DNA of 64,000 bases from Pedobacter hiemivivus (GCF_004331685.1 NZ_SJSM01000011.1:62001-126000); one strand, 5' to 3'. Positions 43,734 through 52,561 are shown, counted from the stretch's first letter. Notes: generated by a model not told the origin, from the sequence alone. Program-made: numbers and translations.

Positions 43734-44669
43734 ATGAAAAAAAAATCCCTACTGTTTACAGCTGTAATTGCTATTATGGCATTTACGCAATGCGCAAAAG
43801 AAACCAACATTGATTTTCCATCGAAAGAAAAATCAATGGGAAAAAGTGTTGCAAATGTGGCTCTGGCCGAACTGCAGCCGATGTGCGAAGACTGTCATGA
43901 AAGTGCGACAAAGATTACCGGAAGCGAAGCCTTTGACCTTGCCTGGACCTTTTCTCCGATAATGAAGTTTGACCGAGCAGCGCCTGATTATCCGACTACA
44001 GTTGAAAATATATGGGCAAGTACAGATCCAAATAGCATTGTTTGTAACGGTACATTAGTAATGACCAATCGTGATGCCCCAAGGAGCAAGATCTTTCCAA
44101 CCTATTATGAAGTACAACGGCATCCGGGTAATGCAAACAGGGTCTTTATCGACTTTTGGTGGACTTATAAAACGCAGACAACGTGCTTTGCCAACCTAGG
44201 AGGTCATGACTATGATTGGGAACATACTGTTGTTCAGGTTAATACCCAGACAAACCGGATCGTATCAGTTACCTATTTTCAACATTCGGGCTGGTACACT
44301 AAAAACTGGAGTAATGTAGCCCAATGGACACGTCCACAGGTGTATGTGGGTAAAAAAGCACATGGTTCTTATCATTTTGGAAATTCAATTTCCTTTCCTG
44401 GTTACGATTGCAGCTATTATGGCGATTATAGAAATCCTAATGGAGTAGCTGATGAGGTAGAAACTTGGAATACCAGCCTTATTCCTATGAATTGTAACAT
44501 GCCTCACTTCAGTTTTAATGGTTATTTCGGCAGTATTGGTAAAGGGCCTTTATTTCGTAGCCGGGATTATTGGAACTTTTCTTCTTGTAATGGAAGCGCA
44601 GGAATCACCGGTACAGATGGATGTAGTCAAAGTGATTATTCTGTAGGCACACAAATCGGGAGTATTTAA
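43734..44669 (+). CDS. Secreted lipoprotein with NPP1/Vps62-like DWE motif
   Basis: 311 aa with signal and lipobox FTQC near residue 19. The mature part has LQPMCEDCHESATK, then FSPIMKFDRAAPDYPTTVENIWAS, VFIDFWWTYKTQTTC and GGHDYDWEHTVVQVN. The last block resembles the GHRHDWE core of necrosis-inducing NPP1 proteins and the related Vps62/DUF946 fold, which bind a divalent metal. Later SYHFGNSISFPGYDC and many cysteines suggest disulphides. A toxin role is possible but not shown; homology is by motif only. Confidence 0.7.
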   Translation: MKKKSLLFTAVIAIMAFTQCAKETNIDFPSKEKSMGKSVANVALAELQPMCEDCHESATKITGSEAFDLAWTFSPIMKFDRAAPDYPTTVENIWASTDPNSIVCNGTLVMTNRDAPRSKIFPTYYEVQRHPGNANRVFIDFWWTYKTQTTCFANLGGHDYDWEHTVVQVNTQTNRIVSVTYFQHSGWYTKNWSNVAQWTRPQVYVGKKAHGSYHFGNSISFPGYDCSYYGDYRNPNGVADEVETWNTSLIPMNCNMPHFSFNGYFGSIGKGPLFRSRDYWNFSSCNGSAGITGTDGCSQSDYSVGTQIGSI

Positions 44670-44712
44670 TTTTGCGGTTCAGTTTATTCAAGATACGTAA
44701 ATTGAACAGAAT

Positions 44713-44743
44713 ACAAGGCCTGGATTTATTGTCCGGGCTTTGT
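44713..44743 (+). terminator. Terminator after the NPP1-like lipoprotein
   Basis: ACAAGGCCTGGA (44713-44724) pairs with 44732-44743 in 12 bp with two G-U pairs and a 7-nt loop, followed by a T-rich stretch. Confidence 0.75.
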
Positions 44744-44821
44744 GTTTAATAGATTTTTACATTTCTATATAGATAATCACCAGGATAAGAAGGGAACTGT
44801 TTTTTTAATTACATTACATTT

Positions 44822-45775
44822 ATGAATAACTTTCTAAAAAAAGAAGCTGGTTTTGAAGGTGAAAAAATGATCAGTTTGCCTCCGAAAATATTAAAAAGTG
44901 CTATGGATAAATGTCCGGAATTTTTTCATTTATGCATTACTCATATTGGATATTTTCCTAAAGCGACTGCCCATTTCAGGGAACGGAGAAAGGGGTGTGA
45001 AGATAATATATTTATCTATTGTGTCCTTGGAAAAGGGTATTTTACCATTGATAATAAGAAATTTGAAGTCGGCACCAATCAGTTTATTAATGTGCCTGCG
45101 ACTGATAAGTATATGCGTTATTGGGCAGATGACCAAGATCCCTGGACAATTTACTGGGTACACTTTAAAGGAGAAAGAATTGCTGACTTTAATAAATCGC
45201 TTGATATAACCATCACTTCTGGTGCTCAGAAGATCCCTTTCAATCAACAGGCAATAGATATTTGGAACGGCATTTACGGTTGCCTGGACATGGGATACGG
45301 ATTAAGAAATCTTTCAAACGCTAATTTCTGTCTATACAATTTCTTGGCGACTTTCTATTTCCCCGAAAATCACATGCAGGTCAAAAAGGTAGAAGAGCTG
45401 GATATGATTACTGAAACAATAGTATATATGAAGGATAATGTAAATAGAAAATTACGAAAGGAAGATTTTTCGAAAAATTATTCTATATCCAATTCCCATT
45501 TTGCTTATTTATTCAGGAAAAAGACAGGAATGTCGCCTATTGATTATTTTATCCATCTTAAAATGCAGCGGGCCTGTCAGCTGCTACACTCAAACAATGA
45601 CAAAATAAAAGAGATCTGCTTGAACCTTGGTTATGAAGACCAATATTATTTCTCTAGATTGTTTAAAAAGAACATGGGTATTTCCCCAGAACATTACCGC
45701 CTGATCCATAAAAGTAGAGTGGGTAGCCATCAACCTATTTCATTAAAGCCAAACAATGAAAGTGGAGAAAATTAG
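44822..45775 (+). CDS. AraC-family transcriptional regulator with cupin domain
   Basis: 317 aa. An arabinose-binding cupin is visible in IYCVLGKGYFTIDNKKFEVGTNQFINVPA and TIYWVHFKG. The C-terminal HTH pair is LRKEDFSKNYSISNSHFAYLFRKKTGMSPIDYF and IKEICLNLGYEDQYYFSRLFKKNMGISPEHY. It follows the NPP1-like lipoprotein after a terminator. The ligand is unknown, likely a sugar by family analogy. Confidence 0.92.
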   Translation: MNNFLKKEAGFEGEKMISLPPKILKSAMDKCPEFFHLCITHIGYFPKATAHFRERRKGCEDNIFIYCVLGKGYFTIDNKKFEVGTNQFINVPATDKYMRYWADDQDPWTIYWVHFKGERIADFNKSLDITITSGAQKIPFNQQAIDIWNGIYGCLDMGYGLRNLSNANFCLYNFLATFYFPENHMQVKKVEELDMITETIVYMKDNVNRKLRKEDFSKNYSISNSHFAYLFRKKTGMSPIDYFIHLKMQRACQLLHSNNDKIKEICLNLGYEDQYYFSRLFKKNMGISPEHYRLIHKSRVGSHQPISLKPNNESGEN

Positions 45776-45814
45776 AATTCTAAAAACTAAGAATCTAAAT
45801 ATCTATATACTTAG

Positions 45815-45864
45815 GTAGGCCTACTGCTTAAACAGCCGTTTTTCGATAAGAAGAACGGCTGTTT
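45815..45864 (+). repeat. Degenerate tRNA tail plus terminator (module end D)
   Basis: GTAGGCCTACTGCTTAAACA and what follows match module end B (GGCCCACTGCTTAAAAAGG...) with few changes. The hairpin arms 45830-45840 and 45854-45864 form AAACAGCCGTT/AACGGCTGTTT around a loop with CGATAAG. Confidence 0.65.
45830..45864 (+). terminator. Terminator of module end D
   Basis: An 11-bp perfect stem with an additional U-U/A-rich inner portion; ends GTTTCGTTT. Confidence 0.75.
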
Positions 45865-46001
45865 CGTTTAGCTATGCTAATCGGCTAAGTTTTTCGGTCC
45901 AAATATTTTTAGAATAGATTTTGCATTCAGGATCAGCCCATCGAAAAATGGGAATAGAATGTTGATGTTAGAAGGATATTCAGAAATTGTTAAGGGAAGT
46001 G

Positions 46002-46220
46002 TTAGTTTTCGTCCTGTTCTTTGTGATTAAGATCAGTTATTCCTATCTGTTTACCGAAAAGAGCTAATACTTGATTGACTTTATCTAATCGAACTGTAGC
46101 TCTACCTCGTTCCAGTTCGCGAACGAAACGGAGACCCACACCAGATTTAAATGCAAGATTGGCTTGGGAAAGCTTTAAAGCTTTTCTTTTTTCTTTGATA
46201 AATGTTATAATTGGCGTCAT
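46002..46220 (-). CDS. Orphan HipB-like XRE regulator
   Basis: 72 aa with one helix-turn-helix: IKEKRKALKLSQANLAFKSGVGLRFVRELERGRATVRLDKVNQVLALFGKQIG. This is the pattern of HipB-type antitoxins (Y4mF group). No hipA kinase gene is adjacent. It starts 1 nt after the stop of the HxlR gene, so the two regulators are co-transcribed. It could be a remnant of a toxin-antitoxin pair or an independent repressor. Confidence 0.85.
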   Translation of the reverse strand: MTPIITFIKEKRKALKLSQANLAFKSGVGLRFVRELERGRATVRLDKVNQVLALFGKQIGITDLNHKEQDEN

Positions 46221-46221
46221 T

Positions 46222-46593
46222 TTATACCTTTTCTTTTACGCTCATGGCTCTGATTACTCTTTCGCGATGCTGCATTCCCCAGGACGCCATTTCTTTTATG
46301 ATCGGTTTTAGCGAATAACCATACTCTGTTAACTCGTATTCAACGGTTACCGGTTTGGTGTTCAATACCGTACGCTTTACCAGGCCATTCAACTCTAACT
46401 CCTGCAATTCTTTGGAAAGCATTTTTGCTGCAATACCATCTATGCTTCCTATCAACTCCATGAAACGTTTTTTACCAAAGCTCAGTGAGCCAATCAGCCT
46501 TATCTTCCATTTTCCGCTTAATACATCCATCGTATCGCGGATCGCCAAATGATGCGCGGAACAGGCGTCCATATCCAAGAGTTCTTTATCCAT
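46222..46593 (-). CDS. HxlR-family transcriptional regulator
   Basis: About 123 aa from ATG 46593 (MDKELLDMDAC). The HxlR winged helix is complete: DTMDVLSGKWKIRLIGSLSFGKKRFMELIGSIDGIAAKMLSKELQELELNGLVKRT, followed by PVTVEYELTEYGYSLKPII. The Cys near the N terminus is typical of redox- or electrophile-sensing members. The longer frame to 46707 runs through the operator and is rejected. Divergent from the alpha/beta hydrolase, its likely target. Confidence 0.9.
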   Translation of the reverse strand: MDKELLDMDACSAHHLAIRDTMDVLSGKWKIRLIGSLSFGKKRFMELIGSIDGIAAKMLSKELQELELNGLVKRTVLNTKPVTVEYELTEYGYSLKPIIKEMASWGMQHRERVIRAMSVKEKV

Positions 46594-46602
46594 TTTAATA
46601 CA

Positions 46603-46636
46603 GTTTCTATAAGGAAACCCGTTTCCATAAGTAAAC
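46603..46636. promoter_or_regulatory. Two 16-bp near-identical operator units for HxlR
   Basis: GTTTCTATAAGGAAAC (46603-46618) and GTTTCCATAAGTAAAC (46621-46636) differ at two positions, have 18-bp period, and each is an imperfect palindrome (GTTTC...GAAAC). They lie between the HxlR start and its -7 box. Confidence 0.7.
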
Positions 46637-46642
46637 CCATTA

Positions 46643-46650
46643 CAAAGATA
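46643..46650 (-). promoter_or_regulatory. -7 box for the HxlR-XRE unit
   Basis: TATCTTTG on the minus strand fits TAnnTTTG and lies just upstream of the twin operator units, so binding would block initiation. Confidence 0.6.
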
Positions 46651-46698
46651 AACCATGTTCACTATATATTTGCCAATGAATTTTAAGAATAAATACAA

Positions 46699-47652
46699 AT
46701 GGATCATATTGTAAAATTTCCTCCGGTTGTTTCTGTAAGCCCGATTTCCTTAGAAGCTCCTGGCCGCGACTATCCACTGCAGGTGCGGGCCTCAGTGCCT
46801 GCCTATGGTGAACAACTACCTGTAATTGTTTTTTCACACGGTTTTGGCTCTTCTATGGACGCATACGCTCCCCTTGTCAATTATTGGGCCGCTCATGGCT
46901 TCGTTGTTGTTCAGCCTACCTTTCTCGATTCTCGAACAATCAACCCTGACCCCAAGGCCAAACATAGTGAGGCCATCCAGGCATACTTGCAAGATCCGAG
47001 AAAACCGATGATGTGGCGCTATCGTGTTGAAGATGTCAAGCGGGTGCTTGACCAGCTTGATTTTATAGAAAATTCTGTTCCTAGTCTAAAAGGACGCTTG
47101 GACCAAAGCCGGATTGCAGCAGCAGGCCATTCGTTCGGAGCTCAAACCACCGCTACGTTATTAGGAACGAGAGTGATCAATGCCGATGGCGGTTTAAGTG
47201 AAGATATGCTCGATCCGAGGGTAAAAGCAGGTGTACTTCTTAGTGCAGGCGGCCGCGGCGGTGAAGCGCTAAGTCCATTTGCCAATGAACATTTTCCGCA
47301 TCTAAACCAAAGCTACGCTCAAATGAATACGCCAACGCTTGTTGTTGCCGGCGACCAGGACAAATCTCCATTGACGACCATGGGGGCTGAGTGGTTTACC
47401 GATGCCTATAAACTAAGTCCGGGGGCAAATAGCTTGGTTACCCTGATTGGGGGCGAACATATGCTTGGCGGGATTTCAGGCTATTTGGTGACGGAAACAA
47501 CAGATGAGAGTCCTGATCGGGTAGAAGCTGTACAACAACTTACCACAGCTTACTTGCGGTCTGTTCTTTATCATAGTGATCCGGCATGGTCTTCAGCTTG
47601 CACTGACTTTCAGGAGAATCCTAATCCAATGGTTCAAATAACAAGTAAATAA
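46699..47652 (+). CDS. Alpha/beta hydrolase, chlorophyllase/PAF-acetylhydrolase-like
   Basis: 317 aa. PVIVFSHGFGSSMDAYAPLVNYWAAHGFVVVQP gives the oxyanion region, AAAGHSFGAQTTA the nucleophile elbow (Ser near 150), VVAGDQDKSP the acid, and GGEHMLGG the His. The N-terminal VSVSPISLEAPGRDYPLQVRASVP resembles dienelactone/PAF-AH-type lids. No signal peptide. Base composition looks more G+C-rich than its neighbours, a possible sign of recent transfer. Divergent from HxlR. Confidence 0.88.
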   Translation: MDHIVKFPPVVSVSPISLEAPGRDYPLQVRASVPAYGEQLPVIVFSHGFGSSMDAYAPLVNYWAAHGFVVVQPTFLDSRTINPDPKAKHSEAIQAYLQDPRKPMMWRYRVEDVKRVLDQLDFIENSVPSLKGRLDQSRIAAAGHSFGAQTTATLLGTRVINADGGLSEDMLDPRVKAGVLLSAGGRGGEALSPFANEHFPHLNQSYAQMNTPTLVVAGDQDKSPLTTMGAEWFTDAYKLSPGANSLVTLIGGEHMLGGISGYLVTETTDESPDRVEAVQQLTTAYLRSVLYHSDPAWSSACTDFQENPNPMVQITSK

Positions 47653-47852
47653 TTTTTCCCTCCTGATCCTCTGATTCAGGAGGGATAGATGCTGTATATG
47701 CTGATAAAGCAGGGCTTTTAACGACAGGTTCTCCCAGCAAATCATGCTACATTTGCCGTAATATCCAATATTTGACTGCAAACAAATTTTAATGTACATT
47801 GCATTGAAGCTAAACAAGCAGGTTAAGACCATTGATGCCTTACAATAATTCC

Positions 47853-49091
47853 ATGAAAATTTACTTTACCTGCACCATTCTGCTTCTGTTGACGATTTCC
47901 GGGTTTTCGCAATCTTCAACTATTAAGTTACGGGATGACTTATTCGCAGATAAATCAACGATATTCTCAAAATTTATTCCTTTAAATAACGGAGAACTTA
48001 CGTATGGTGCATGTTTACTAGATCCGAAAACTTTTATATACCAAATCAACCAGTTTAAGGCAGACGCTAGTAGGAAAATTAAAAATAAAAAAAACGAGTC
48101 CTTAATAAAGAAAGACATAGACTACTTTACCCGCAATATTGTAGAATACTATGTTTCTCATTATGGACGGGATTCTTTAGTGATGGCCACGATCCAACAA
48201 ATTAATGCAGAGAAGCGATCGGATCCCAATTATGCCAGTTTAATTAAAGAAGCATCTAAAAAATTGCAGATCAAAATCCTGAGTACTGCGGAGGCTAAAT
48301 TTCTTAATGAATTTGTTTTAGGCGCCGCAGATTTAAATGATACAGAGTTGTTTAAACATTCAGTAGCTTATCGCGACTGGATAGATAGCTACCTTTATAA
48401 CCTTAATATTGATAGGCAATTTCGATACAGTTCAAGCGAATACGAAAGCCGCTATCTTTTGCCATTAGAAGCGATTTACAACAAAATACCTCCTGGTTTC
48501 ATCAAAAATCACCTTACTTATCAGTATACACTTTTTGCTCTCAAAATGGTTACAAACCCGCAAAAACTTGATAGCTTATATGGTGACTTTGCGAGACGAC
48601 GGGAGAACAGCGAATACAAAGCAGACATAGATCAAGTATACAATAATTTAATATTAAGCAGGCCCAACTCGCTTGCACCAGATTTCAGTTACTACGATGT
48701 AAATGATAAATTGGTTAGGCTAAATGAGCTTCGTGGCAAGTACGTTTACATTGATATATGGGCTACCTGGTGTGCTCCTTGTAAGGTTGAAATCCCATTT
48801 TTATCTCGGTTAGAATCGGATTATAGCACTAAAAATATTATATTTTTAAGCCTATCTGTAGATAATAGTTCAGATAAGGCGAAGTGGGTTAGTTATGTCA
48901 AAAATAATAAGTTAGGGGGTATACAGGTGATTGCCGACAAAGATTTTAATTCTGATTTTATCAGAAAATTCAGCGTAGCGTCGATTCCAAGGTTTATTCT
49001 GATTGACCCTGTAGGGCAGATCGTCTTCTCAAATGCGGCGCGACCTTCTGATCCCGACTTACGTAACCATCTCGATCACCTATTGAAATAG
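47853..49091 (+). CDS. TlpA-like secreted thioredoxin-domain protein
   Basis: 412 aa from ATG 47853, where a signal peptide starts (MKIYFTCTILLLLTISGFSQ); the TTG at 47832 is discarded. The C-terminal 145 residues form a TlpA/AhpC-like thioredoxin with APDFSYYDVNDKLVRLNELRGK, active-site WCAPC and a cis-Pro segment VASIPRFILID. The N-terminal 250 residues are helical and typical of Bacteroidota TlpA proteins of unknown role. Likely reduces periplasmic disulphides. Confidence 0.9.
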   Translation: MKIYFTCTILLLLTISGFSQSSTIKLRDDLFADKSTIFSKFIPLNNGELTYGACLLDPKTFIYQINQFKADASRKIKNKKNESLIKKDIDYFTRNIVEYYVSHYGRDSLVMATIQQINAEKRSDPNYASLIKEASKKLQIKILSTAEAKFLNEFVLGAADLNDTELFKHSVAYRDWIDSYLYNLNIDRQFRYSSSEYESRYLLPLEAIYNKIPPGFIKNHLTYQYTLFALKMVTNPQKLDSLYGDFARRRENSEYKADIDQVYNNLILSRPNSLAPDFSYYDVNDKLVRLNELRGKYVYIDIWATWCAPCKVEIPFLSRLESDYSTKNIIFLSLSVDNSSDKAKWVSYVKNNKLGGIQVIADKDFNSDFIRKFSVASIPRFILIDPVGQIVFSNAARPSDPDLRNHLDHLLK

Positions 49092-49107
49092 TTATACTGA
49101 TACCTAG

Positions 49108-49206
49108 ATGCGCATTTCTCATGTCCGTCATATATTTCACCATTCCAGCCAGGACTTTCAAATCGTCAAGAAAACGGTGTGTTCGGAATACATCCTCGGG
49201 TACTAA
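49108..49206 (+). pseudogene. Possible degenerate AraC C-terminal tail
   Basis: A 32-codon frame reads ISHVRHIFHHSSQDFQIVKK then TVCSEYILGY, which resembles the second HTH and tail of AraC proteins (GF..SQ.F..VFKK..G.SPSEY) with small deletions. Evidence is weak because the match is short. Confidence 0.3.
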
Positions 49207-49370
49207 GAGGGAGTTGTCAATCATTTAAATGTTATCGACTCAAGCAAACATATCTATGAAGACTTCTTTAGATCAGACAATATCTTCTAATTTGCCTCTG
49301 TAATAGGTTAAATAACGTTAAAAAAAATGCTGCGGGAAGCCTGTTAACTATTTTAGTAAAAAAACAATAA

Positions 49371-50371
49371 ATGCGAGTCTTTAAATCTTCCCTGATCATC
49401 TCATCTTTTTTGTTTTTTCTAACCGCCAGTGCTCAGAATTCAGATCAGCTTTCAGGAAGAATTGTAGATGAAGCTAATCATAGTATGCCTTATGTAAGTC
49501 TGAAAATCGGTAGCAGCACCTCCTCTATGACAAATCCTGACGGAGATTTCAGTTTAAGGATTCCAGCTGGGACGACAGGTCAGATAATAGTCTCGTGTAT
49601 TGGTTATGAGACGCAGTATATACCTATACAACAACTCAGTAACCCGGTAACGATTAAAATGAAAAGTGTGGTCAGTCGGTTGCAGGAGGTAAAAATATTT
49701 GCACTTAATGGCGAGGCGATAATTCGTAAAGCTATGCGTAATATCACACAAAACTATCCGGTTACGGCTTTTGAATCCACCGGATTCTACCGGGAAGTTG
49801 CTAAAATAGATGATAACTATCTTTCATTTGCCGAAGCAAGCCTGCAGATCCTGAATCCCGGTTACCAGCATATTAAAGAAAAAGATCGCATTATCATCAA
49901 TAGAGAACGAAACCTGAAAAGAGTTGGCGACAGTGCTGTCGATAATCCATTTCATGCAGCCGTCAAAGGCGTACCGTACGTTGTCCTGGCAAATGACTTG
50001 CTTGCATTCCTACAAAGACCACTGCTTATGCTCCTTGGTTACCATTTTCAGAAAACTAATGAAATGATTTCTCTCAGGTACAGTATGAACGGAGATAAAT
50101 AGTATCCTTATTTCTACAAGATCGCAACCACGCATAAGGTCAAAGCTAAAAAACAAAAGATAGCAGGAGAACTTCTTGTTAGTGCAGAATTATTCATACG
50201 GCCAGCACCAGCAGTAAAATCTGACTTCTCTAAAAAAAATATAATGCCTGAAAATTATAGTTTCCAGCATGGAGTAGAGTGCTATACAGACCAGTACTGG
50301 AAGGAATTTGATTATATTAAACCGGAACATACCCTGAAAGATCTGGTCGACAAACACGCAGCAGGAAATTG
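49371..50371 (+). pseudogene. Carboxypeptidase-regulatory-like outer-membrane-associated protein, broken by TAG
   Basis: Signal peptide (SLIISSFLFFLTASAQ), then a CarboxypepD_reg-like domain (LSGRIVDEANHSMPYVSLKIGSSTSSMTNPDGDFSLRI) and further similarity to Bacteroidota proteins that follow it. The frame ends at TAG 50100-50102 after RYSMNGDK but continues in the same frame with YPYFYKIATTHKVKAKK to TGA at 50369-50371. The local sequence fits GDKWYPYFYK, so a TGG to TAG change is likely. The product may also carry an internal deletion. The first 243 codons could still be made. Confidence 0.72.
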
Positions 50372-50421
50372 ATAAATCATCAACAGAAATTTGTCTGACT
50401 CCGGTAAGGATAATTCTTTAA

Positions 50422-51321
50422 TTATACCACATTAGTAGAAATTTCAAGCTTATATCCTTTGCTGCGTATAACAACAATTTTGATATTCGGATCAAGTTCC
50501 AATTTTTTTCTAAGTTTTGATATGAACATATCCAGACTACGCCCCACAATAACACCTTCATCTTCCCAGATTTCTTTTTGCAGACGGCTTCTCTCTATAG
50601 TCTCGTTAGGAGATAACGCGAAAATGCGCAGTACACGTGTTTCAGTTCCGGTTAAGTCTATTGTTTTTCCGTTTATGATGAGCTTCCGATTTTTCGCATC
50701 GAACAACACCGCGCCTAAAGTTAACATGTCCGTATACTGACCATCAGGTAAGGCTCTTCGCGGCTTAACCGATCTCAAAAATATAAAACCAACAAATGCT
50801 AATAATGGTAGGCTGCCCAACAGATATCCATTCTTCGCTATATTTATGCCCGTCGGTTTGAATTTAACGTTGATCGTGTAACATGCTCTGGGCTGCTCTC
50901 TTCCTATGCATGCTATAATATCATCTTTTTTATTTTTGGATATAGCGTATCCATAGGCTACACTGGAGTTGCCACAGTTTAGAACATTAACAACATAGTC
51001 ACGTGCGAGGGGGTCTTCGGCCAGCAAACGCCGGGTAGTATTTACAAGGGAGTCCGGTTGAAAAGTAAGATCATTCTGAAACCGGATTTGGTATTCATTT
51101 TCTGCGATCTTTTCTATCGGGAGGACCCTTGATGTACTGTCGCCCGACTGTAGGAGCATTTCATGCCCGATCCTGCGGAGCAAAACTTCCCGCCTGGCGA
51201 TGTCGAAATCGTCATTGTCCGCCATAGTGAAAGCCACGCAGATTACAGAGATAAACGAGAGTAATATCAATCCGAATAGGTACTTGCGTTTCCCGGTAGT
51301 GAGATTTCGGCTAACATGCAT
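50422..51321 (-). CDS. Membrane-bound winged-helix transcriptional regulator (ToxR-like layout)
   Basis: 299 aa. Helix 1 near 13-33 (YLFGLILLSFISVICVAFTMA), a periplasmic domain of about 130 residues with a Cys pair (NCGNSS, CIGREQPRACY), helix 2 near 165-183, and a cytoplasmic OmpR/PhoB winged helix at 195-297 (LTGTETRVLRIFALSPNETIERSRLQKEIWEDEGVIVGRSLDMFISKLRKKL is split over its helices). The DNA-binding part is C-terminal, the reverse of ToxR, and no receiver domain is present. Divergent from the propeller gene 102 bp away, so it may control or sense with it. Confidence 0.88.
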   Translation of the reverse strand: MHVSRNLTTGKRKYLFGLILLSFISVICVAFTMADNDDFDIARREVLLRRIGHEMLLQSGDSTSRVLPIEKIAENEYQIRFQNDLTFQPDSLVNTTRRLLAEDPLARDYVVNVLNCGNSSVAYGYAISKNKKDDIIACIGREQPRACYTINVKFKPTGINIAKNGYLLGSLPLLAFVGFIFLRSVKPRRALPDGQYTDMLTLGAVLFDAKNRKLIINGKTIDLTGTETRVLRIFALSPNETIERSRLQKEIWEDEGVIVGRSLDMFISKLRKKLELDPNIKIVVIRSKGYKLEISTNVV

Positions 51322-51423
51322 AATGTCAATTATTTATTTACAAAGTTTACATTTTTATTTACAATCCAAATCTCTCAAGCCGAAAAATATCAAAGTAATT
51401 TCGCTGAATCAATTAGATAAGAT

Positions 51424-52494
51424 ATGAAAAATAAAAGAAATGTTTTGTACAGCCTGATTATCATGCTGACAGGAGTAATCAATTTTCCCTTACAGGCCCA
51501 ACAAAAAAATGACGCTCAGGATGCCGTTGAAACCAACGACGTATCCACTTCTCAAGGACCCAAGGGCATCGTTCGTACAATCAAGCAAGATAGAAAGGGC
51601 AATATTTGGATTACTTCATGGGAGGGTGTTTTTAAATATGATGGAAAATCTTTCACTAATATTACCAGTAAAGTGAGTTCGGCACGCTTCTTTTCTGTTT
51701 TAGAAGATAGAAAAGGAAATTTTTGGTTCGCTTCTATTGGTTCTGGGGTTTATTACTACAATGGGAAATCCTTTCGTAATTTTACAACCAAGGATGGGCT
51801 TGCCAATGATCGGGTAACCAATATTTATGAAGATAAAACCGGTAATATTTGGTTTGGTACTGAAGGCGGAGCAAGTCGTTACGATGGGAAATCCTTTCGA
51901 AATTTTAAAATGAAAGAAGGACTAGCCCATACTGATGCTGATTCTATCCACGTATCATTTTACCAACAACCGCTTCCAGAAGGTCATTGGATGCATACTG
52001 ATGTTAATTCTATTATTGAAGACAAAATAGGAAAACTTTGGTTTGGTACAAGAGGCTATGCCTGCGTTTATGATGGAAAGACATTTACCACTATAACCAA
52101 TAAAGACGGAAAACCTTTTGCGAATGTTCGTTCGATAATCAAAGATAAAAAAGGTAATATTTGGCTGGGGGGCAATGATGGCCTTTGGCACTATGACGGC
52201 AGTATATTTACCAATTTTACTCAGAAGTTTGTTGGTTATATCTACGAAGATAAAAAAGGGAACATTTGGACTAGCTCAGAAAGTGCTAATGCCCGGGGTT
52301 GGGTGCTTTCCCGCTATGATGCAAAGTCATTGTCCAATATAAAGCCGACTGTAACCGAAATAACAAATAAACCAATGATTTTCGGGATTTTAGAAGATGA
52401 TAAAGGAAATATGTGGTTTGGCTCTTTTGATGGGGTGCATCGCTATGATGGAAGTACCATTACCAGCTTTAACGGTAAAGAGGTCCAAAAATAA
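51424..52494 (+). CDS. Periplasmic seven-bladed Reg_prop propeller protein without kinase
   Basis: 356 aa with a signal peptide (SLIIMLTGVINFPLQAQ) and seven two-component-regulator propeller repeats of the type ED[RK]KGN[IF]W[FI]...YDGKSF (KQDRKGNIW, EDRKGNFWF, EDKTGNIWF, EDKIGKLWF, KDKKGNIWL, EDKKGNIWT, EDDKGNMWF). Seven repeats can close one propeller. Hybrid two-component sensors have two such propellers followed by a kinase, but here the protein stops after one and has no membrane helix, so it must act through another protein, perhaps the divergent membrane regulator. Confidence 0.9.
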   Translation: MKNKRNVLYSLIIMLTGVINFPLQAQQKNDAQDAVETNDVSTSQGPKGIVRTIKQDRKGNIWITSWEGVFKYDGKSFTNITSKVSSARFFSVLEDRKGNFWFASIGSGVYYYNGKSFRNFTTKDGLANDRVTNIYEDKTGNIWFGTEGGASRYDGKSFRNFKMKEGLAHTDADSIHVSFYQQPLPEGHWMHTDVNSIIEDKIGKLWFGTRGYACVYDGKTFTTITNKDGKPFANVRSIIKDKKGNIWLGGNDGLWHYDGSIFTNFTQKFVGYIYEDKKGNIWTSSESANARGWVLSRYDAKSLSNIKPTVTEITNKPMIFGILEDDKGNMWFGSFDGVHRYDGSTITSFNGKEVQK

Positions 52495-52504
52495 TATGTA
52501 TGGC

Positions 52505-52561
52505 AACCAGTTGGGTTCACTTCTTAAAAAGCCGTTTTTCAATGAGAAAAGCGGCTTTTTT
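52505..52561 (+). repeat. tRNA-like tail plus hairpin (module end E)
   Basis: CCAGTTGGGTTCACTTCTTAA then the common hairpin. The first part matches CCAGTTGGGTCCACCA of end F with two changes, and ACTTCTTAAAAAGCCG matches ends B and D. Confidence 0.6.
52526..52561 (+). terminator. Terminator of module end E
   Basis: AAAAAGCCGTTTTT (52526-52539) pairs with 52547-52560 with one G-U pair around loop CAATGAG, followed by TTTG. Confidence 0.85.

Noticed and set aside
47658..47684. CCCTCCTGA/TCAGGAGGG hairpin after the alpha/beta hydrolase
   Set aside because: The T run lies on the 5' side for the plus-strand gene, so it does not fit a terminator for it and no minus gene ends there.
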